Assembly (NCBI GenBank): GCA_016934035.1 | Contig: JAFGTP010000054.1 | Coordinates: forward strand, 26,948-90,947 | Source of the DNA: Fidelibacterota bacterium | GTDB lineage: Bacteria > Fidelibacterota > UBA2242 > JAFGTP01 | Length of the DNA stretch: 64,000 bases | Direction: 5' to 3' | In this document: piece after piece, positions 18,769 through 29,000 of the stretch | Layout: every line of letters begins with the position of its first letter | Position numbering within the stretch: the stretch's first letter is position 1 | Notes under the pieces: generated by a model | The model's database searches: none | What the model was told of the DNA's origin: nothing | Seen by the model: the letters and a program-made list of their open reading frames with translations, nothing else | Program-made: the position numbers and the translations under genes

Positions 18769-19710
18769 ATGGCAAGCAAGAAAAAAGTCCAGCACGAATT
18801 TATCATCAGAACCATTAATCTCAGTAAAAAATATAATCGTCTATGGGCTGTTCGTAATATGGATTTGAGAGTTGAAAGAGGCCAGATTTTTGGTTTTTTG
18901 GGGCCAAATGGTGCAGGAAAAAGCACAACAATCCGTATGCTGATGTCCCTGATTTCCGTTACTAAGGGCACAATAGAAATTTATGGAATGAACCCAAATT
19001 ACAAGAGTGCGGCCATTTATTCGAGAGTTGGTGCATTGGTAGACGGTTCCGATTTTTATCATTATCTATCAGGATATCAGAATTTACGAATTTTGGGCGA
19101 TCTAAACGGTCATATTACAAAAAGCCGTATTGAAGAAGTGCTGGAAATGGTTTCGTTAACGGAAAAACAACATGAAAAGGTGAAGAAATATTCACATGGC
19201 ATGAGACAAAGACTGGGTATTGCCCAGGCCTTTCTCCATCGGCCAGAACTGGTGATTCTCGATGAACCGATGACCAATCTTTCGCCTGAGGGTATAAGGG
19301 ATGTCCGAGAAATGATCCGTTATTACCGTGAAGAATACGGTACGACATTTTTCATTTCTTCTCATCGACTCTATGAAATCCAGCAAATCTGCACTCACAT
19401 GGCGGTGGTGGATGAAGGTCAGATCATTGTTCAGGGCAGTGTTGAAGATATTTTGCAAAATACTGAATATTTTATCACAGAAATAGAAACCAATGATCTG
19501 GAAAAATCAAAGAAAATCCTGGATGAAAGTGAATTGGCCGAAGAGATTGTCATCAGTCATCAAAAACTGAAAATCCACACCACACCCGAAAACCGGCCAG
19601 CGATTGTGAAATTATTGGTGGAAAACAATATTGATGTTTCCACTGTCATGCCCAGAACCAATCTGGAGGATTATTATTTGTCAATCATAAAAGAAAAGCA
19701 TAAAGCCTGA
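18769..19710 (+). CDS. ABC transporter ATP-binding protein (ABC-2 type)
   Basis: A 313-residue ATPase of the DrrA/CcmA-like group with Walker A GPNGAGKS (45-52), signature YSHGMRQRLGIA, Walker B LVILDEP and H-loop SSHRLYEI. The D-loop, usually LDP, reads NLSPEG, so the D-loop Asp is replaced by Ser. A C-terminal domain of about 80 residues (215-313) resembles the DUF4162 tail. It is followed after one base by its permease, then by LolA-like and PadR genes. The transported substrate is unknown. No clear Shine-Dalgarno sequence is visible before the ATG. Confidence 0.92.
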   Translation: MASKKKVQHEFIIRTINLSKKYNRLWAVRNMDLRVERGQIFGFLGPNGAGKSTTIRMLMSLISVTKGTIEIYGMNPNYKSAAIYSRVGALVDGSDFYHYLSGYQNLRILGDLNGHITKSRIEEVLEMVSLTEKQHEKVKKYSHGMRQRLGIAQAFLHRPELVILDEPMTNLSPEGIRDVREMIRYYREEYGTTFFISSHRLYEIQQICTHMAVVDEGQIIVQGSVEDILQNTEYFITEIETNDLEKSKKILDESELAEEIVISHQKLKIHTTPENRPAIVKLLVENNIDVSTVMPRTNLEDYYLSIIKEKHKA

Positions 19711-19711
19711 T

Positions 19712-20557
19712 ATGTTTAAATTATTCATACTCATTAAAGTCGAACTGATTAAAATTTTTGCAAAACCCAGAACCTATATCGGTTTTATCACTGTCGGGGT
19801 TCTGATTCCTCTGATCATGGTCCTGATCCGCTGGTTTGGGTTTGCGCTGCCGGAATATTATCTCCGTCAACTGAGCCAAAATTTCGACATGCAGGGCAGC
19901 CTGGTAAACGGTTATCTGGTTTCCTATTATCTGATGTCCATTCTCTGGATTCATTTTCCTTTTTTCATCATCCTAGTGGCCGGAGATTCATTTGCCGGCG
20001 AAGACTCTCATGGGACTTTCAGACTTTTATTGACCAGACCGGTTTCTCGTATTCAGGTATTGACTGCAAAATACATCAGTACATTTATCTATACAGCGAC
20101 AATGGTTAGTTTTTTGGGTGTGATTTCCCTGGGGTCAGGAAATTTACTGCTAGGCAGTGGGGATCTGTTTGTATTTGACAAAGGCATTTTGATTCTCTCG
20201 CAAAATGAAGCAGTTTCAAGGTTTTTAATTGCCTATAGCCTGGCAATTTTCGTCCAACTTGTTGTGGCTTCTCTGGCCATACTCTTGTCCACTATTTCCG
20301 AAAACCCGGTTGGCCCGATTGTGGGCAGTTATGCGGTGATCATCGTCTCCATCATTCTATCGATGATCAAGGTTGATGCTTTGCGGGGCCTGCATCCGTA
20401 TCTGTTTACATCTTATTTTGATGTCTTTTTTGCTCCCTTTGCCGACCCGATTCCCTGGAAAGAAATCTGGGGTAGCGTCTTTGCACTGTTTAAATTTGGG
20501 GTCTTGTTTTTTATTTTGTCCGTCATACGATTTGTCAGAAAGGACATTACCTCCTGA
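19712..20557 (+). CDS. ABC-2 type permease
   Basis: A 281-residue membrane protein with about six hydrophobic segments, including TYIGFITVGVLIPLIMVLI near the N-terminus. The conserved GEDSHGTFRLLLTRPVSRIQ segment is typical of ABC-2 (NatB/YhaP-like) permeases. It pairs with the ATPase one base upstream and overlaps the next start by one base (TGATG). Probably a homodimeric exporter in the inner membrane; the substrate cannot be told. Confidence 0.88.
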   Translation: MFKLFILIKVELIKIFAKPRTYIGFITVGVLIPLIMVLIRWFGFALPEYYLRQLSQNFDMQGSLVNGYLVSYYLMSILWIHFPFFIILVAGDSFAGEDSHGTFRLLLTRPVSRIQVLTAKYISTFIYTATMVSFLGVISLGSGNLLLGSGDLFVFDKGILILSQNEAVSRFLIAYSLAIFVQLVVASLAILLSTISENPVGPIVGSYAVIIVSIILSMIKVDALRGLHPYLFTSYFDVFFAPFADPIPWKEIWGSVFALFKFGVLFFILSVIRFVRKDITS

Positions 20558-21219
20558 TGAAAAGAGTTCTTTTCCTGCTTATACTTTCCTCACTTCTTTT
20601 GGCCCAAAAAGGACCGAAGGAGATTGTTGAAAAAATTTCCGATAAATACAAAACCATAGAAAAAATGGAAATGAAGGTCAGGATTGTGGCTGATATACCC
20701 AATCTGAGAATGCCGGAAAAAACCATCAGGCTTTATTATAAAGCGCCGGATTCTTTAAAAATGGCGGCCAGTGGGTTTGCCCTTTTACCCAAAAACGGGA
20801 TCTTGCCCTTCATGGATTTGGGCAATTTTGTTGGTGACAGCGCCTCTTTTGATACCATTGTTACCGACACTTTGAACGGAAAGGAAATGTGGGTATTTAC
20901 GATGTCAAAGCCCTTGACTGGCCCTGAAGAGCACATCACTTTTTGGGTGAACAAAGGGTCGGAAATAATAGAAAAGATAACCATAACCAACAACAAGGAT
21001 ATCCTTTCAGAAATTAGTTTTTGCTATCAAAATATCGACGGATTCTGGTTGCCTGATACAACCCGGTTTGATTTTTATATGAACAGACGGATACCCTATG
21101 CTTTGGCACCCAGCATCACCAATCCCTTTGGCAGCGTTGATATTGGCTCGAAAGAAGACCATTTTAATAACAGAGGAGAAGTCCGGCTCATTTTTTTTGA
21201 TTTCAGGATCAATCCTTGA
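20557..21219 (+). CDS. LolA/MucB-fold periplasmic protein
   Basis: 220 residues with a signal peptide (MKRVLFLLILSSLLLAQ) and the LolA-type layout: an initial helix (GPKEIVEKISDKYKTIEKM), then strands such as KTIRLYYKAPDSLKMAASG and a long antiparallel sheet. LolA-like proteins carry lipoproteins or sense lipids in the periplasm. Its position, overlapping the permease by one base, suggests that it works with the ABC exporter, perhaps as a carrier for the exported lipid or lipoprotein. Fold assignment is from pattern only; the pairing is inferred. Confidence 0.65.
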   Translation: MKRVLFLLILSSLLLAQKGPKEIVEKISDKYKTIEKMEMKVRIVADIPNLRMPEKTIRLYYKAPDSLKMAASGFALLPKNGILPFMDLGNFVGDSASFDTIVTDTLNGKEMWVFTMSKPLTGPEEHITFWVNKGSEIIEKITITNNKDILSEISFCYQNIDGFWLPDTTRFDFYMNRRIPYALAPSITNPFGSVDIGSKEDHFNNRGEVRLIFFDFRINP

Positions 21220-21232
21220 ACGAAAGATTGCA

Positions 21233-21748
21233 ATGACGAATGCAGAAATTACCCTTCTCGGAATTTTGAACGAAAACCCGAACCATGCTTATCAACTGGA
21301 GCACCTGCTTCAGGAAAAAAACCTGAAGGATAAAGTCGATCTGGCTTTTTCGTCTATCTATGCCACACTGAAAAAACTTGAAAAAAGGGGTATGGTTTTG
21401 GGCCATATCCAAAAATTACCCAAGCAGCCGGAGAAAAAAATTTACAGCATTACGGAAAAGGGTAAACAAGAGCTAATAGAAAATCTGAAACAAAATCTGT
21501 CAAAACCGGAATTTGAAAAATCGTCATTTGAATTATGCCTCCATTTTTCTAACTTTATTCCCAAACTTGAACTGAAAGAGATTTTGAAAATTTACGAAGC
21601 TGAATTGACCAGAATGATACAAAACCAGATCAAAGAGATTACCATTTTGAAGACGGAAGATCCTGTTAAGCGGGCCCTTTTTAACCGGTCCCTAAAACTT
21701 TGGCAGGCCGAGAAACAATGGTTGAAAGAACTCATAATCTTGATTTAA
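21233..21748 (+). CDS. PadR-family transcriptional regulator
   Basis: I start at the ATG at 21233, 13 bases after the LolA-like stop, because the protein then opens MTNAEITLLGILNENPNHAY, the normal PadR beginning; the longer in-frame extension would overlap the upstream gene by about 120 bases. The 171-residue protein has the winged helix with SSIYATLKKLEKRGMV and YSITEKGKQELIEN, then a helical C-terminal half of the PadR/Vir type. PadR repressors commonly control adjacent ABC exporters, which fits its place as fourth gene of this operon. Confidence 0.87.
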   Translation: MTNAEITLLGILNENPNHAYQLEHLLQEKNLKDKVDLAFSSIYATLKKLEKRGMVLGHIQKLPKQPEKKIYSITEKGKQELIENLKQNLSKPEFEKSSFELCLHFSNFIPKLELKEILKIYEAELTRMIQNQIKEITILKTEDPVKRALFNRSLKLWQAEKQWLKELIILI

Positions 21749-21760
21749 CAGGGAACGAAC

Positions 21761-22087
21761 GTGGAAGACTATATCAATTATCTGATGAATAATCCTTCGG
21801 CAATGCTGATTGCCGGCATTATCCTGGTTATCATCGTGTTTTTCCTTTTAAAAAAATTAATTAAACTGGCTGTAATATTGTTTATCATTTTTATCATCAT
21901 CGCCGCGCTGAACTTTAATCACTTCAATGCCAGTGAACTGATAGACAAAATCAAAAAAGATGCAAAAGAATTTAAAGAGAAAGATACGATATCCGTGACT
22001 GAAAAAGTTCAGGAAAACATCAAAGAGTACAAAGACAAGGTCGTCAGGGACGTCAAAGAAAAAGTCAAAGCGCCGCGATCCAAATAA
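21761..22087 (+). CDS. Small membrane-anchored coiled-coil protein
   Basis: 108 residues from a GTG start. Two adjoining hydrophobic stretches (about 14-30 and 34-48, ILVIIVFFLL and AVILFIIFIIIAAL) are followed by a highly charged helical tail (KIKKDAKEFKEKDTISVTEKV, then repeating KEYKDKVVRDVKEKVK). I recognise no family. It follows the PadR gene by 12 bases and is probably the last gene of the exporter operon. The tail, rich in Lys and Asp/Glu, is likely cytoplasmic or periplasmic coiled coil. Confidence 0.6.
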   Translation: MEDYINYLMNNPSAMLIAGIILVIIVFFLLKKLIKLAVILFIIFIIIAALNFNHFNASELIDKIKKDAKEFKEKDTISVTEKVQENIKEYKDKVVRDVKEKVKAPRSK

Positions 22088-22154
22088 TCCACCATTTCAT
22101 TTCCCCCCAAAATTATTTATCTAAAAATTGTAAACTTATTAGCCGGAGGTATAA

Positions 22155-23534
22155 ATGGCAAAATTTCCAATTGAGCCTTTTCGCATCAAAGTCGTTGAAC
22201 CCATAAAAAAAACAAACCGTCAGGAACGTGAACAAATCATTAAAGAAGCCAGATACAATATTTTCAACATTGATTCCGAAAAGGTTTATGTTGATTTGCT
22301 TACCGATAGTGGCACAGGCGCCATGAGTGATAATCAATGGGCCGGTATCATGCTGGGTGATGAAGCCTATGCCAACTGCCGGAATTGGAAAAATTTTGAA
22401 AGAGTTTTAAAGGAAATCACCGGATTGAAACACATTATTCCGACCCATCAGGGCCGGGCAGCGGAAACCCTGCTTTTTGGTACCCTGGTCCGGCCGGGAA
22501 TGATCGTTCCGAATAACAATCATTTTGACACCACCTTTGCCAATATCATGGAATACGGGGGAGACCCACAAAATTTTGTCGATGAACCTGGTAAGGATAC
22601 GGAAATCTTTCACCCTTTTAAAGGGAACATTAACATCCCAAAACTGGATACTTTCTTGGCTGCAAACAAGGAACGGGTACCCATTATCATGCTGACCGTG
22701 ACCAATAATTCCGGCGGAGGGCAACCGGTGTCCATGGAAAATATTCGGCAGGTCCGTGAATTGGCCGACAAATACCATAAGCCTTTTTTTTTCGATGCCT
22801 GCCGCTTTGCTGAAAACGCCTATTTCATCAAAACCCGTGAAAAAGGATATGAAAATAAAAGTGTTCGGGATATTGTCCGGGAAATGTTTTCCTATGTTGA
22901 CGGAGCTACCATGTCTGCCAAAAAAGATGGTATGGCCAACATGGGCGGTTTTGTGGCTGTCAATGATGATTGGCTGGCCGACAAACTCAGAGAAAAACTG
23001 ATTCTTAAAGAAGGGTTTCTCACCTATGGTGGACTGTCAGGTCGCGATCTGGAGGCCCTGGCCAGAGGTTTTGAAGAGGTGTTGCAGGAAGATTACCTGG
23101 AATATCGAATCGGGCAGGTGCGATTTCTGGGTGAATTGCTGGAAGAAGCCGGTATTCCTTTTCTGAAGCCTACAGGCGGACATGCTGTTTATCTGGATGC
23201 GAAAAAAATAATGGACCATATTCCACAAAACCATTTGCCGGCCCAGTCCCTGGTGGTGGAATTATACAAACAGGGAGGTATTCGATCTGTTGAAATTGGC
23301 AGCTTTATGTTTGCTGTGCCGGACAGACAAACCGGAGAGATAAAATACCCGGCCCTGGAACTGGTACGGCTGGCTTTGCCCAGAAGAGTGTATACCAATT
23401 CCCATCTTTTTTATGTGGCAGAGGTTATTCGGGAAATATACGGCTACCGGCATCAATGCAAGGGTATGAAAATCGTCGCAAAAGGTGAAAGCAGTCTGAG
23501 GCACTTTGTGGCTGAACTGGAATATATTGAATGA
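22155..23534 (+). CDS. tnaA: Tryptophanase (tryptophan indole-lyase)
   Basis: A 459-residue PLP enzyme of the beta-eliminating lyase family. The PLP lysine is Lys257 in MSAKKDGM. Overall it reads like tyrosine phenol-lyase in several blocks (AMSDNQWAGIMLGDEAYA, YENKSVRDIVREMFSY), but the residues that set specificity match tryptophanase: Asp125 in NHFDTT (Thr124 in the phenol-lyase), Ile381 in SVEIGSF (Arg381 in the phenol-lyase) and His450 in SLRHF (Phe in the phenol-lyase). It should split tryptophan into indole, pyruvate and ammonia. A strong GGAGG (22145-22149) precedes the ATG. No tnaC-like leader is seen. Confidence 0.88.
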   Translation: MAKFPIEPFRIKVVEPIKKTNRQEREQIIKEARYNIFNIDSEKVYVDLLTDSGTGAMSDNQWAGIMLGDEAYANCRNWKNFERVLKEITGLKHIIPTHQGRAAETLLFGTLVRPGMIVPNNNHFDTTFANIMEYGGDPQNFVDEPGKDTEIFHPFKGNINIPKLDTFLAANKERVPIIMLTVTNNSGGGQPVSMENIRQVRELADKYHKPFFFDACRFAENAYFIKTREKGYENKSVRDIVREMFSYVDGATMSAKKDGMANMGGFVAVNDDWLADKLREKLILKEGFLTYGGLSGRDLEALARGFEEVLQEDYLEYRIGQVRFLGELLEEAGIPFLKPTGGHAVYLDAKKIMDHIPQNHLPAQSLVVELYKQGGIRSVEIGSFMFAVPDRQTGEIKYPALELVRLALPRRVYTNSHLFYVAEVIREIYGYRHQCKGMKIVAKGESSLRHFVAELEYIE

Positions 23535-23558
23535 GTTGGGTGGGATTAGTAGAGTACG

Positions 23559-23594
23559 AAAGGGATTTTCTGTTTAGAAAATCCCTTTTTTTAT
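23559..23594 (+). terminator. Terminator of tnaA, overlapping the end of the convergent gene
   Basis: A perfect 12-base-pair stem (23559-23570 with 23577-23588, AAAGGGATTTTC arm) and a TGTTTA loop, followed on the plus strand by a T-run. The stop codon of the convergent dehydrogenase (23574-23576) lies in the loop, so one arm is coding sequence. Confidence 0.88.
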
Positions 23595-24833
23595 ATTCGC
23601 TGAAGCTTTGACTGCCTTTTTGAACAGGGCAAAATCCGACCTGTTTTTCGGGATCAGAATATCTGCCATGTTGATCTTTTCATCCTTTTCAACGTCCCTT
23701 TTCAGAATGACATCATCGGCTAGGCAAATGGGCAATCCCGGATGGTTTTTCTGATCGGCACAATTTTCAATCATACCATAGCATTCAAAACCGCCTAATC
23801 CATCGAGTTTTGTTCCTGCTTTCAGGGACCGTTTTGCATAGGCAAAGACATTGGCCTGGAAACCCCGAATAGGCTGTAGTAAAATTTTTTGATGCCGGAC
23901 AGCCTCAACTATTGTTGACATACCCTCGATGTGGCAGAGGTGGTAAGGGCGGTACAGCAAATAATAGGGACCGTTCCCCATTTTATAATATTTCAGCATT
24001 TCCCGCTGGTAGGGATGGTCACAATAGCCAACGGCAAAGACCCCACCGTCAGGCTTGGCCCCCAATACATAATCAACAACCGGAATTTTGTCCTTCCAAA
24101 GGTGATCAAAATCGAAAAGGTCAAATACCTCAGAAACATGGTTCGCAGGAGGGCCATACATGCCCGGCAAGGCTGTCTGCATACCATAGGCATTGGCCAG
24201 CAGGGCCATTTCGATATTGAGTTTTGTACCGTCGGTATAGGAGGTACACATTTTATAATCCAGGTTGCGCTTGTCGGCTTCCGGTATAATCATCCGGGGA
24301 TTGGCATAGCGGTCAAGATAACCTTTTATATTTCCGGCCATTACCAGTTCAAACCCCCAGTTTTGCAGGTCGTCAATCAAATGTTTGATGACGCCGTACT
24401 GGTCGCCGTCTATACTGGTGTAGATCATGTTTTTTTCCCGGGACAATTGCACCAGGTAGGGCCCGTAAAGCAGATCAATTTCCGCATTCATAAGAACCAG
24501 GTGTTTTCCATTCTCCAGAGCTGAAACCGCATAATTTCCGCCTTCGATAATGGAACTGGAGGCCTCGACAACTGCATCAATTGTTTCACATTTTGGAATT
24601 AATTCGCTCTTTTCTGTGGCTGCGATTTTATTTTCAGAAACAGCCTGGTGCATTTCTGCCAGGGAATTCACAATTTTGTAGGGAAGTTCGAGTCGTTCCA
24701 GAAAATTAACACAGGTTTCGATTTTCAGGTCTGATATCGCTACACACTGAATTTCCGAATGGATTGAAGCCTGGTAAAGCAAACCTTTTCCCATGGCCCC
24801 GCAACCGATGATGCCGATCTGAATTTTTTTCAT
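23574..24833 (-). CDS. Homoserine dehydrogenase-like NAD(P) oxidoreductase with C-terminal SAF domain
   Basis: A 419-residue protein of the COG4091 type. The Rossmann motif is GIIGCGAMGKGLLYQA at the N-terminus. A GGNYAVSALENGKHLVLMNAE segment and a DGDQYGVIKHLID loop follow. The C-terminal part (about 345-415) is a SAF-like domain (LPICLADDVILKRDV...INMADIL). Members are annotated as predicted homoserine dehydrogenases, but the substrate is unproven and the homoserine-binding set is not evident. It is monocistronic and converges on tnaA with a shared terminator. It may act in amino-acid or sugar-acid breakdown. Confidence 0.75.
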   Translation of the reverse strand: MKKIQIGIIGCGAMGKGLLYQASIHSEIQCVAISDLKIETCVNFLERLELPYKIVNSLAEMHQAVSENKIAATEKSELIPKCETIDAVVEASSSIIEGGNYAVSALENGKHLVLMNAEIDLLYGPYLVQLSREKNMIYTSIDGDQYGVIKHLIDDLQNWGFELVMAGNIKGYLDRYANPRMIIPEADKRNLDYKMCTSYTDGTKLNIEMALLANAYGMQTALPGMYGPPANHVSEVFDLFDFDHLWKDKIPVVDYVLGAKPDGGVFAVGYCDHPYQREMLKYYKMGNGPYYLLYRPYHLCHIEGMSTIVEAVRHQKILLQPIRGFQANVFAYAKRSLKAGTKLDGLGGFECYGMIENCADQKNHPGLPICLADDVILKRDVEKDEKINMADILIPKNRSDFALFKKAVKASANIKKGIF

Positions 24834-25001
24834 AACACCTCTTTAGGATTATTTTTGACAACAGGCAAATTAAAAATCAAATTAGTTGAAAAAGATGAAA
24901 TTTTGAAAAGCTTTTTATTGAAAAAAATTTAACCTGTTAAGAATGTTTGAAACTCGTGAAGGGTTGTTTAAATTGGGTCGAAAAAAACCAAAGGTCTGAT
25001 T

Positions 25002-25919
25002 GTGCAAAAGATAGCGATTAACAATATAGCAAAAGCCATCATTGCCTGTATGCTCTGGTCAACGGCTTTTGCCGGCATCAAAATCGGCCTTCAGTACACA
25101 AAACCATTATCTTTCGCCGGTATTCGGTTTATGCTGTCCGGAGTGCTGCTGATGTTTTTTGCGGGGAGACCCGGCAACTATTTCAAAACAGTATTTGTAA
25201 ATTTCAGGCTGATTGTTGTCTTGAGTTTTGTCCAAACTTTCCTGGTTTACGGACTTTTTTATACAGGCATCACTTTCGTTGATGGTGCTTTGGCAGCTAT
25301 CATTATCGGGTCTTCACCGCTGGTTACGGCAATTGCTGCTCATTTTTTGATGGACCATGATAAAATGACAATGAAAAAGACAGCAGCCCTGGTCTTTGGT
25401 ATTGTCGGAATGATTATTATTACTGTCAGCCATAAGCCATGGGTGATGACCGGATTAAAAGAGGTGGCAGGAATATTGATCCTGTTGATGAGTACTGCAT
25501 CAGGCTCAATTGGCAATGTGCTGGTAGCGAAATATCGCCAAGTAGTCAAACCCATGATTTTCAGTTCTGCGCAACTTTTTCTGGGGGGCTTCGGACTGTT
25601 GCTTTTTTCAATTCCTGTGGAAGGCGTGCCAAAATTGATTCGGGTCAAAGAATATTACGTTGCCTTGGGATGGTTGGCGTTTCTGTCAGCAGCTGCCTTT
25701 GCACTTTGGTTTAATCTGTTGAAAAAACCGGAAATCAAAGTATCGGAACTCAATGTCTGGAAATTCATCATTCCGCTTTTCGGTGCGATTTTCAGTTGGA
25801 TTTTACTGCCTGAAGAACAGCCGGAAATTTTCGCCATCACAGGAATGATTTTGGTGGCCTTTTCAATCGTTTTATACCAGTATTTTGCTGACGAAAAAGG
25901 CAGAAAACTGCAGCGATAA
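25002..25919 (+). CDS. DMT-family (EamA) transporter
   Basis: 305 residues from a GTG start with about ten hydrophobic segments in two EamA repeats (about 10-145 and 150-290). The first repeat has AKAIIACMLWSTAFAGIKIGL, the usual EamA start, and DGALAAIIIGSSPLVTAIAA; the second has SELNVWKFIIPLFGAIFSW. Drug/metabolite transporters of this group often export amino acids or metabolites. Nearness to tnaA is suggestive but it is about 1.5 kb away and separately transcribed. No substrate can be assigned. Confidence 0.85.
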   Translation: MQKIAINNIAKAIIACMLWSTAFAGIKIGLQYTKPLSFAGIRFMLSGVLLMFFAGRPGNYFKTVFVNFRLIVVLSFVQTFLVYGLFYTGITFVDGALAAIIIGSSPLVTAIAAHFLMDHDKMTMKKTAALVFGIVGMIIITVSHKPWVMTGLKEVAGILILLMSTASGSIGNVLVAKYRQVVKPMIFSSAQLFLGGFGLLLFSIPVEGVPKLIRVKEYYVALGWLAFLSAAAFALWFNLLKKPEIKVSELNVWKFIIPLFGAIFSWILLPEEQPEIFAITGMILVAFSIVLYQYFADEKGRKLQR

Positions 25920-26018
25920 TCGGTTAAAAGCCTTGTTTGTCCAGATTTACAATTGTATTTCCTATAAAAAAATTATATTTTGTGAAATGTAAAATAACTA
26001 ATTCAAAGGAGAAGAGGC

Positions 26019-29000
26019 ATGATGAGAAAAATTTTAATCCTGCTGACAATCTCATATTCTTTATATGGAGAAAATATAAAAAATTTTCCGGGTTTTTGGG
26101 TTAGTCCGTACTACAACGAGCAATATTTGACGTTTAAATATTTGCCGCAAATCAAAATTCACATTAATGCTCCGGCCATTGAAGATTACGATCCGGAGAA
26201 ACCCATCAGCCTGGTGCTTTTTGCCCTGCCAAACGGGAATACCATTGAGCAGACAGTGGGCAAAGAGATGGGCGGAGATACTGACTGGCATTATGACATT
26301 CAGCATATCGGCGCACAGACCCGTTTTTTGAGAAATATGGACACAGGGTGTAACATTATTACTGTTTATCTGGAGACAGAACAAAAAAGTTGGCCGGCAT
26401 GGAAAATTGCGACAATCGGGTATGAGAAAATCATAAAGGAATGTGTTGAGCATTTACAACAGGCTTTTACTCATGATGTGAAGGTAATTCTCACCGGACA
26501 TAGCGGTGGCGGACGATTTGTTTTTTCCTATATGGATGCTTTTACCGATATTCCGGAATACGTCTCACGTATTTGTTTTCTTGACAGCGATTACGGCTAT
26601 GATGATCACTATGGTGCCAAACTGAAAAACTGGCTGAATGCTTCGGCAACCCATTGTCTCAGTGTCATTGCTTACAATGATAGTGTTGCTCTTTATAATG
26701 GACAGCCGGTTGTGTCCGCTACGGGCGGGACCTGGTATCGCAGCAAGATGATGAAAAACTACCTGGATGATTTTTACCCTTTTACCACCGATGAAAATGA
26801 AGAAATAATCAATCACCGTGCTTTAGATGGACGGATTTCCATAATATTGAAAAAAAACCCTGACAGAGCGATTTTGCACACAGTCCAGGTGGAAAGAAAT
26901 GGTTTCATTCACACGATGCTAACGGGGAGCGAATGGGAAAACAAGGGTTATACATATTACGGTGATCCTGTTTATGATGAATATATTCAGGAAGAGGAAT
27001 TGCCACAACCCAGGGCTATGATACCGTTGCGATCTCAGGGCTCCCAAACAGGATCGGAATTCATGAACAAAATCAAAAACATGGCGTTTTTGGAACGGGA
27101 AGAGGCCATTTACCATGAATTTATCAAAGGCAATCTGCCTGATTTTTTAAGGCAAAGAACACTCCTTGAAGACAATTTTGCCGATGGAAACGGAATTCAA
27201 CATTCTGTTCAATATAAAGTCATGCCCGATTATCTGGCTGTGGGATGTGATACCAATTTTTGCCGTATTCCCATGGGGCCTGTCACAGCCCAGCGGATTG
27301 CGGATTTCTATGGCATGTCCATGCCCACTAGCAAACTGGTGGATAATATTTATCAAAAGGCCATGATAAAACTGGCGCCGGTGACCTATGCACCGGTTGG
27401 TAATGAAAATGAGAAGGTGGAAAAATTCATCCTCCATAACGAAGCTATCAGTCAGCAATTCATTGATGCTCAGGGAATTTTGGGGCAGCTTACGGGCGGC
27501 ATCAAAAAGGATGTGATTATTTCCAATAAACTCAGCGACACCTCCAGGGACCATCATGTGGTCATTTATGGCTGGCACAAACCAGATGGCACACCGATTC
27601 AACCTATTTATAACGGACACATTAATTCCTATGTGGATTACAGTCACGGTATCAGGTTGTTTGAGACTCAAATTATGGTCGATGGAGAAGCAAAATCCAT
27701 TCACCAAATTTTGAGAGATCCGGTGATGTACAAAATTCTGAGCAATGAGGCTGGCATTATGACCCGGACCTCCTATATTTCAGATTCCAATTTACCGGAT
27801 AAACCCCAATCCTTCGGTGTGGAATCTATGGGTGAAAGCAGTTTAAAAGTCCGTGTAAAAGCTGATAGCAGTGTCGACCGTTATCATCTTTACACCAGTC
27901 ATTACGGCAGTTCTTTTGATCCTGTTGCAATTTTTACAAATCATGAATATTTAATCGAAGGTTTGGAAAGAGATGAGATTTTATTCCTCCGGTTGCGAGC
28001 GGAAAACAGTGCCGGGCTATCAGATTATTCTGAAGTACTGGCTGCAATTCCATCGGGCGAAGCAAAACCCAGAGCATTGGTGGTCAATGGCTATGACCGC
28101 TCACAAACTGGAAACACATATGATTTTATCAGACAGCATGGTATGGCCATGGAAAAATCAGGGGCTGTATTTGATGCTGCAACCAATGAAGCGGTCCTTG
28201 ATGGATTGTTTTCAATGGAAGACTATTTTATGCTGGATTATATCTTAGGGGACGAGTCCACTGTGGATGAGACTTTTTCCGGTTCAGAGCAACTGCTGAT
28301 AAAAAATTATCTGCAGCAAGGCGGGAACCTCCTGGTCAGCGGTTCGGAAATAGCCTGGGACCTGGACTACAAAGGGTCCTCAGGCGATCAATCATTTTTT
28401 TATAATTTTTTGAAAGCCAAATATTCAGCCGATGCGCCGGGTGGACAAGCCGGACTTCATTACACAGCTGCCGGTGTTGAAAAGAGTATATTTGAAGGGT
28501 TGGAAAATATTGATTTCAGTAATGATAATCTGGATATCAGGTGGGCCGATGCCTTGACAACGGCCAATGGCAGCCAGGTTATTTTGCACTACACCGGCGT
28601 CACTTCCCATAAAAATGCTGCTGTCAGTTTTGAGGGCCTGTTCTCAAACGGCACCACTCCGGGTAAACTGGTCTATATCGGATTTCCTTTTGAAATGATC
28701 AAGTTAACCAGTATTCGCAATGAGATGATGGCCAGAATTCTGGGTTTTTTTGTGACGCCGACATCAGGAGCCCACCAGGATGATGTTCAATCACCCCAAA
28801 AATTTTCATTATCTCAAAACTACCCGAACCCTTTTAACCCGACTACGACGATTGACTATCAATTGCCGCAAAGCTGTGATGTAACCATCAACATTTATGA
28901 TTTGGATGGAAAAATAGTCCGGTCCCTTGTGCATACCCGGCAATCAGCCAGCAACTATCAAATTCACTGGGATGGCAAAAACATTCACGGTGAATCCGTC

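Noticed and set aside
23931..24524. Long antisense open frame of 197 codons inside the SAF-domain dehydrogenase
   Set aside because: The dehydrogenase frame has a Rossmann motif and full length; the antisense one has none.
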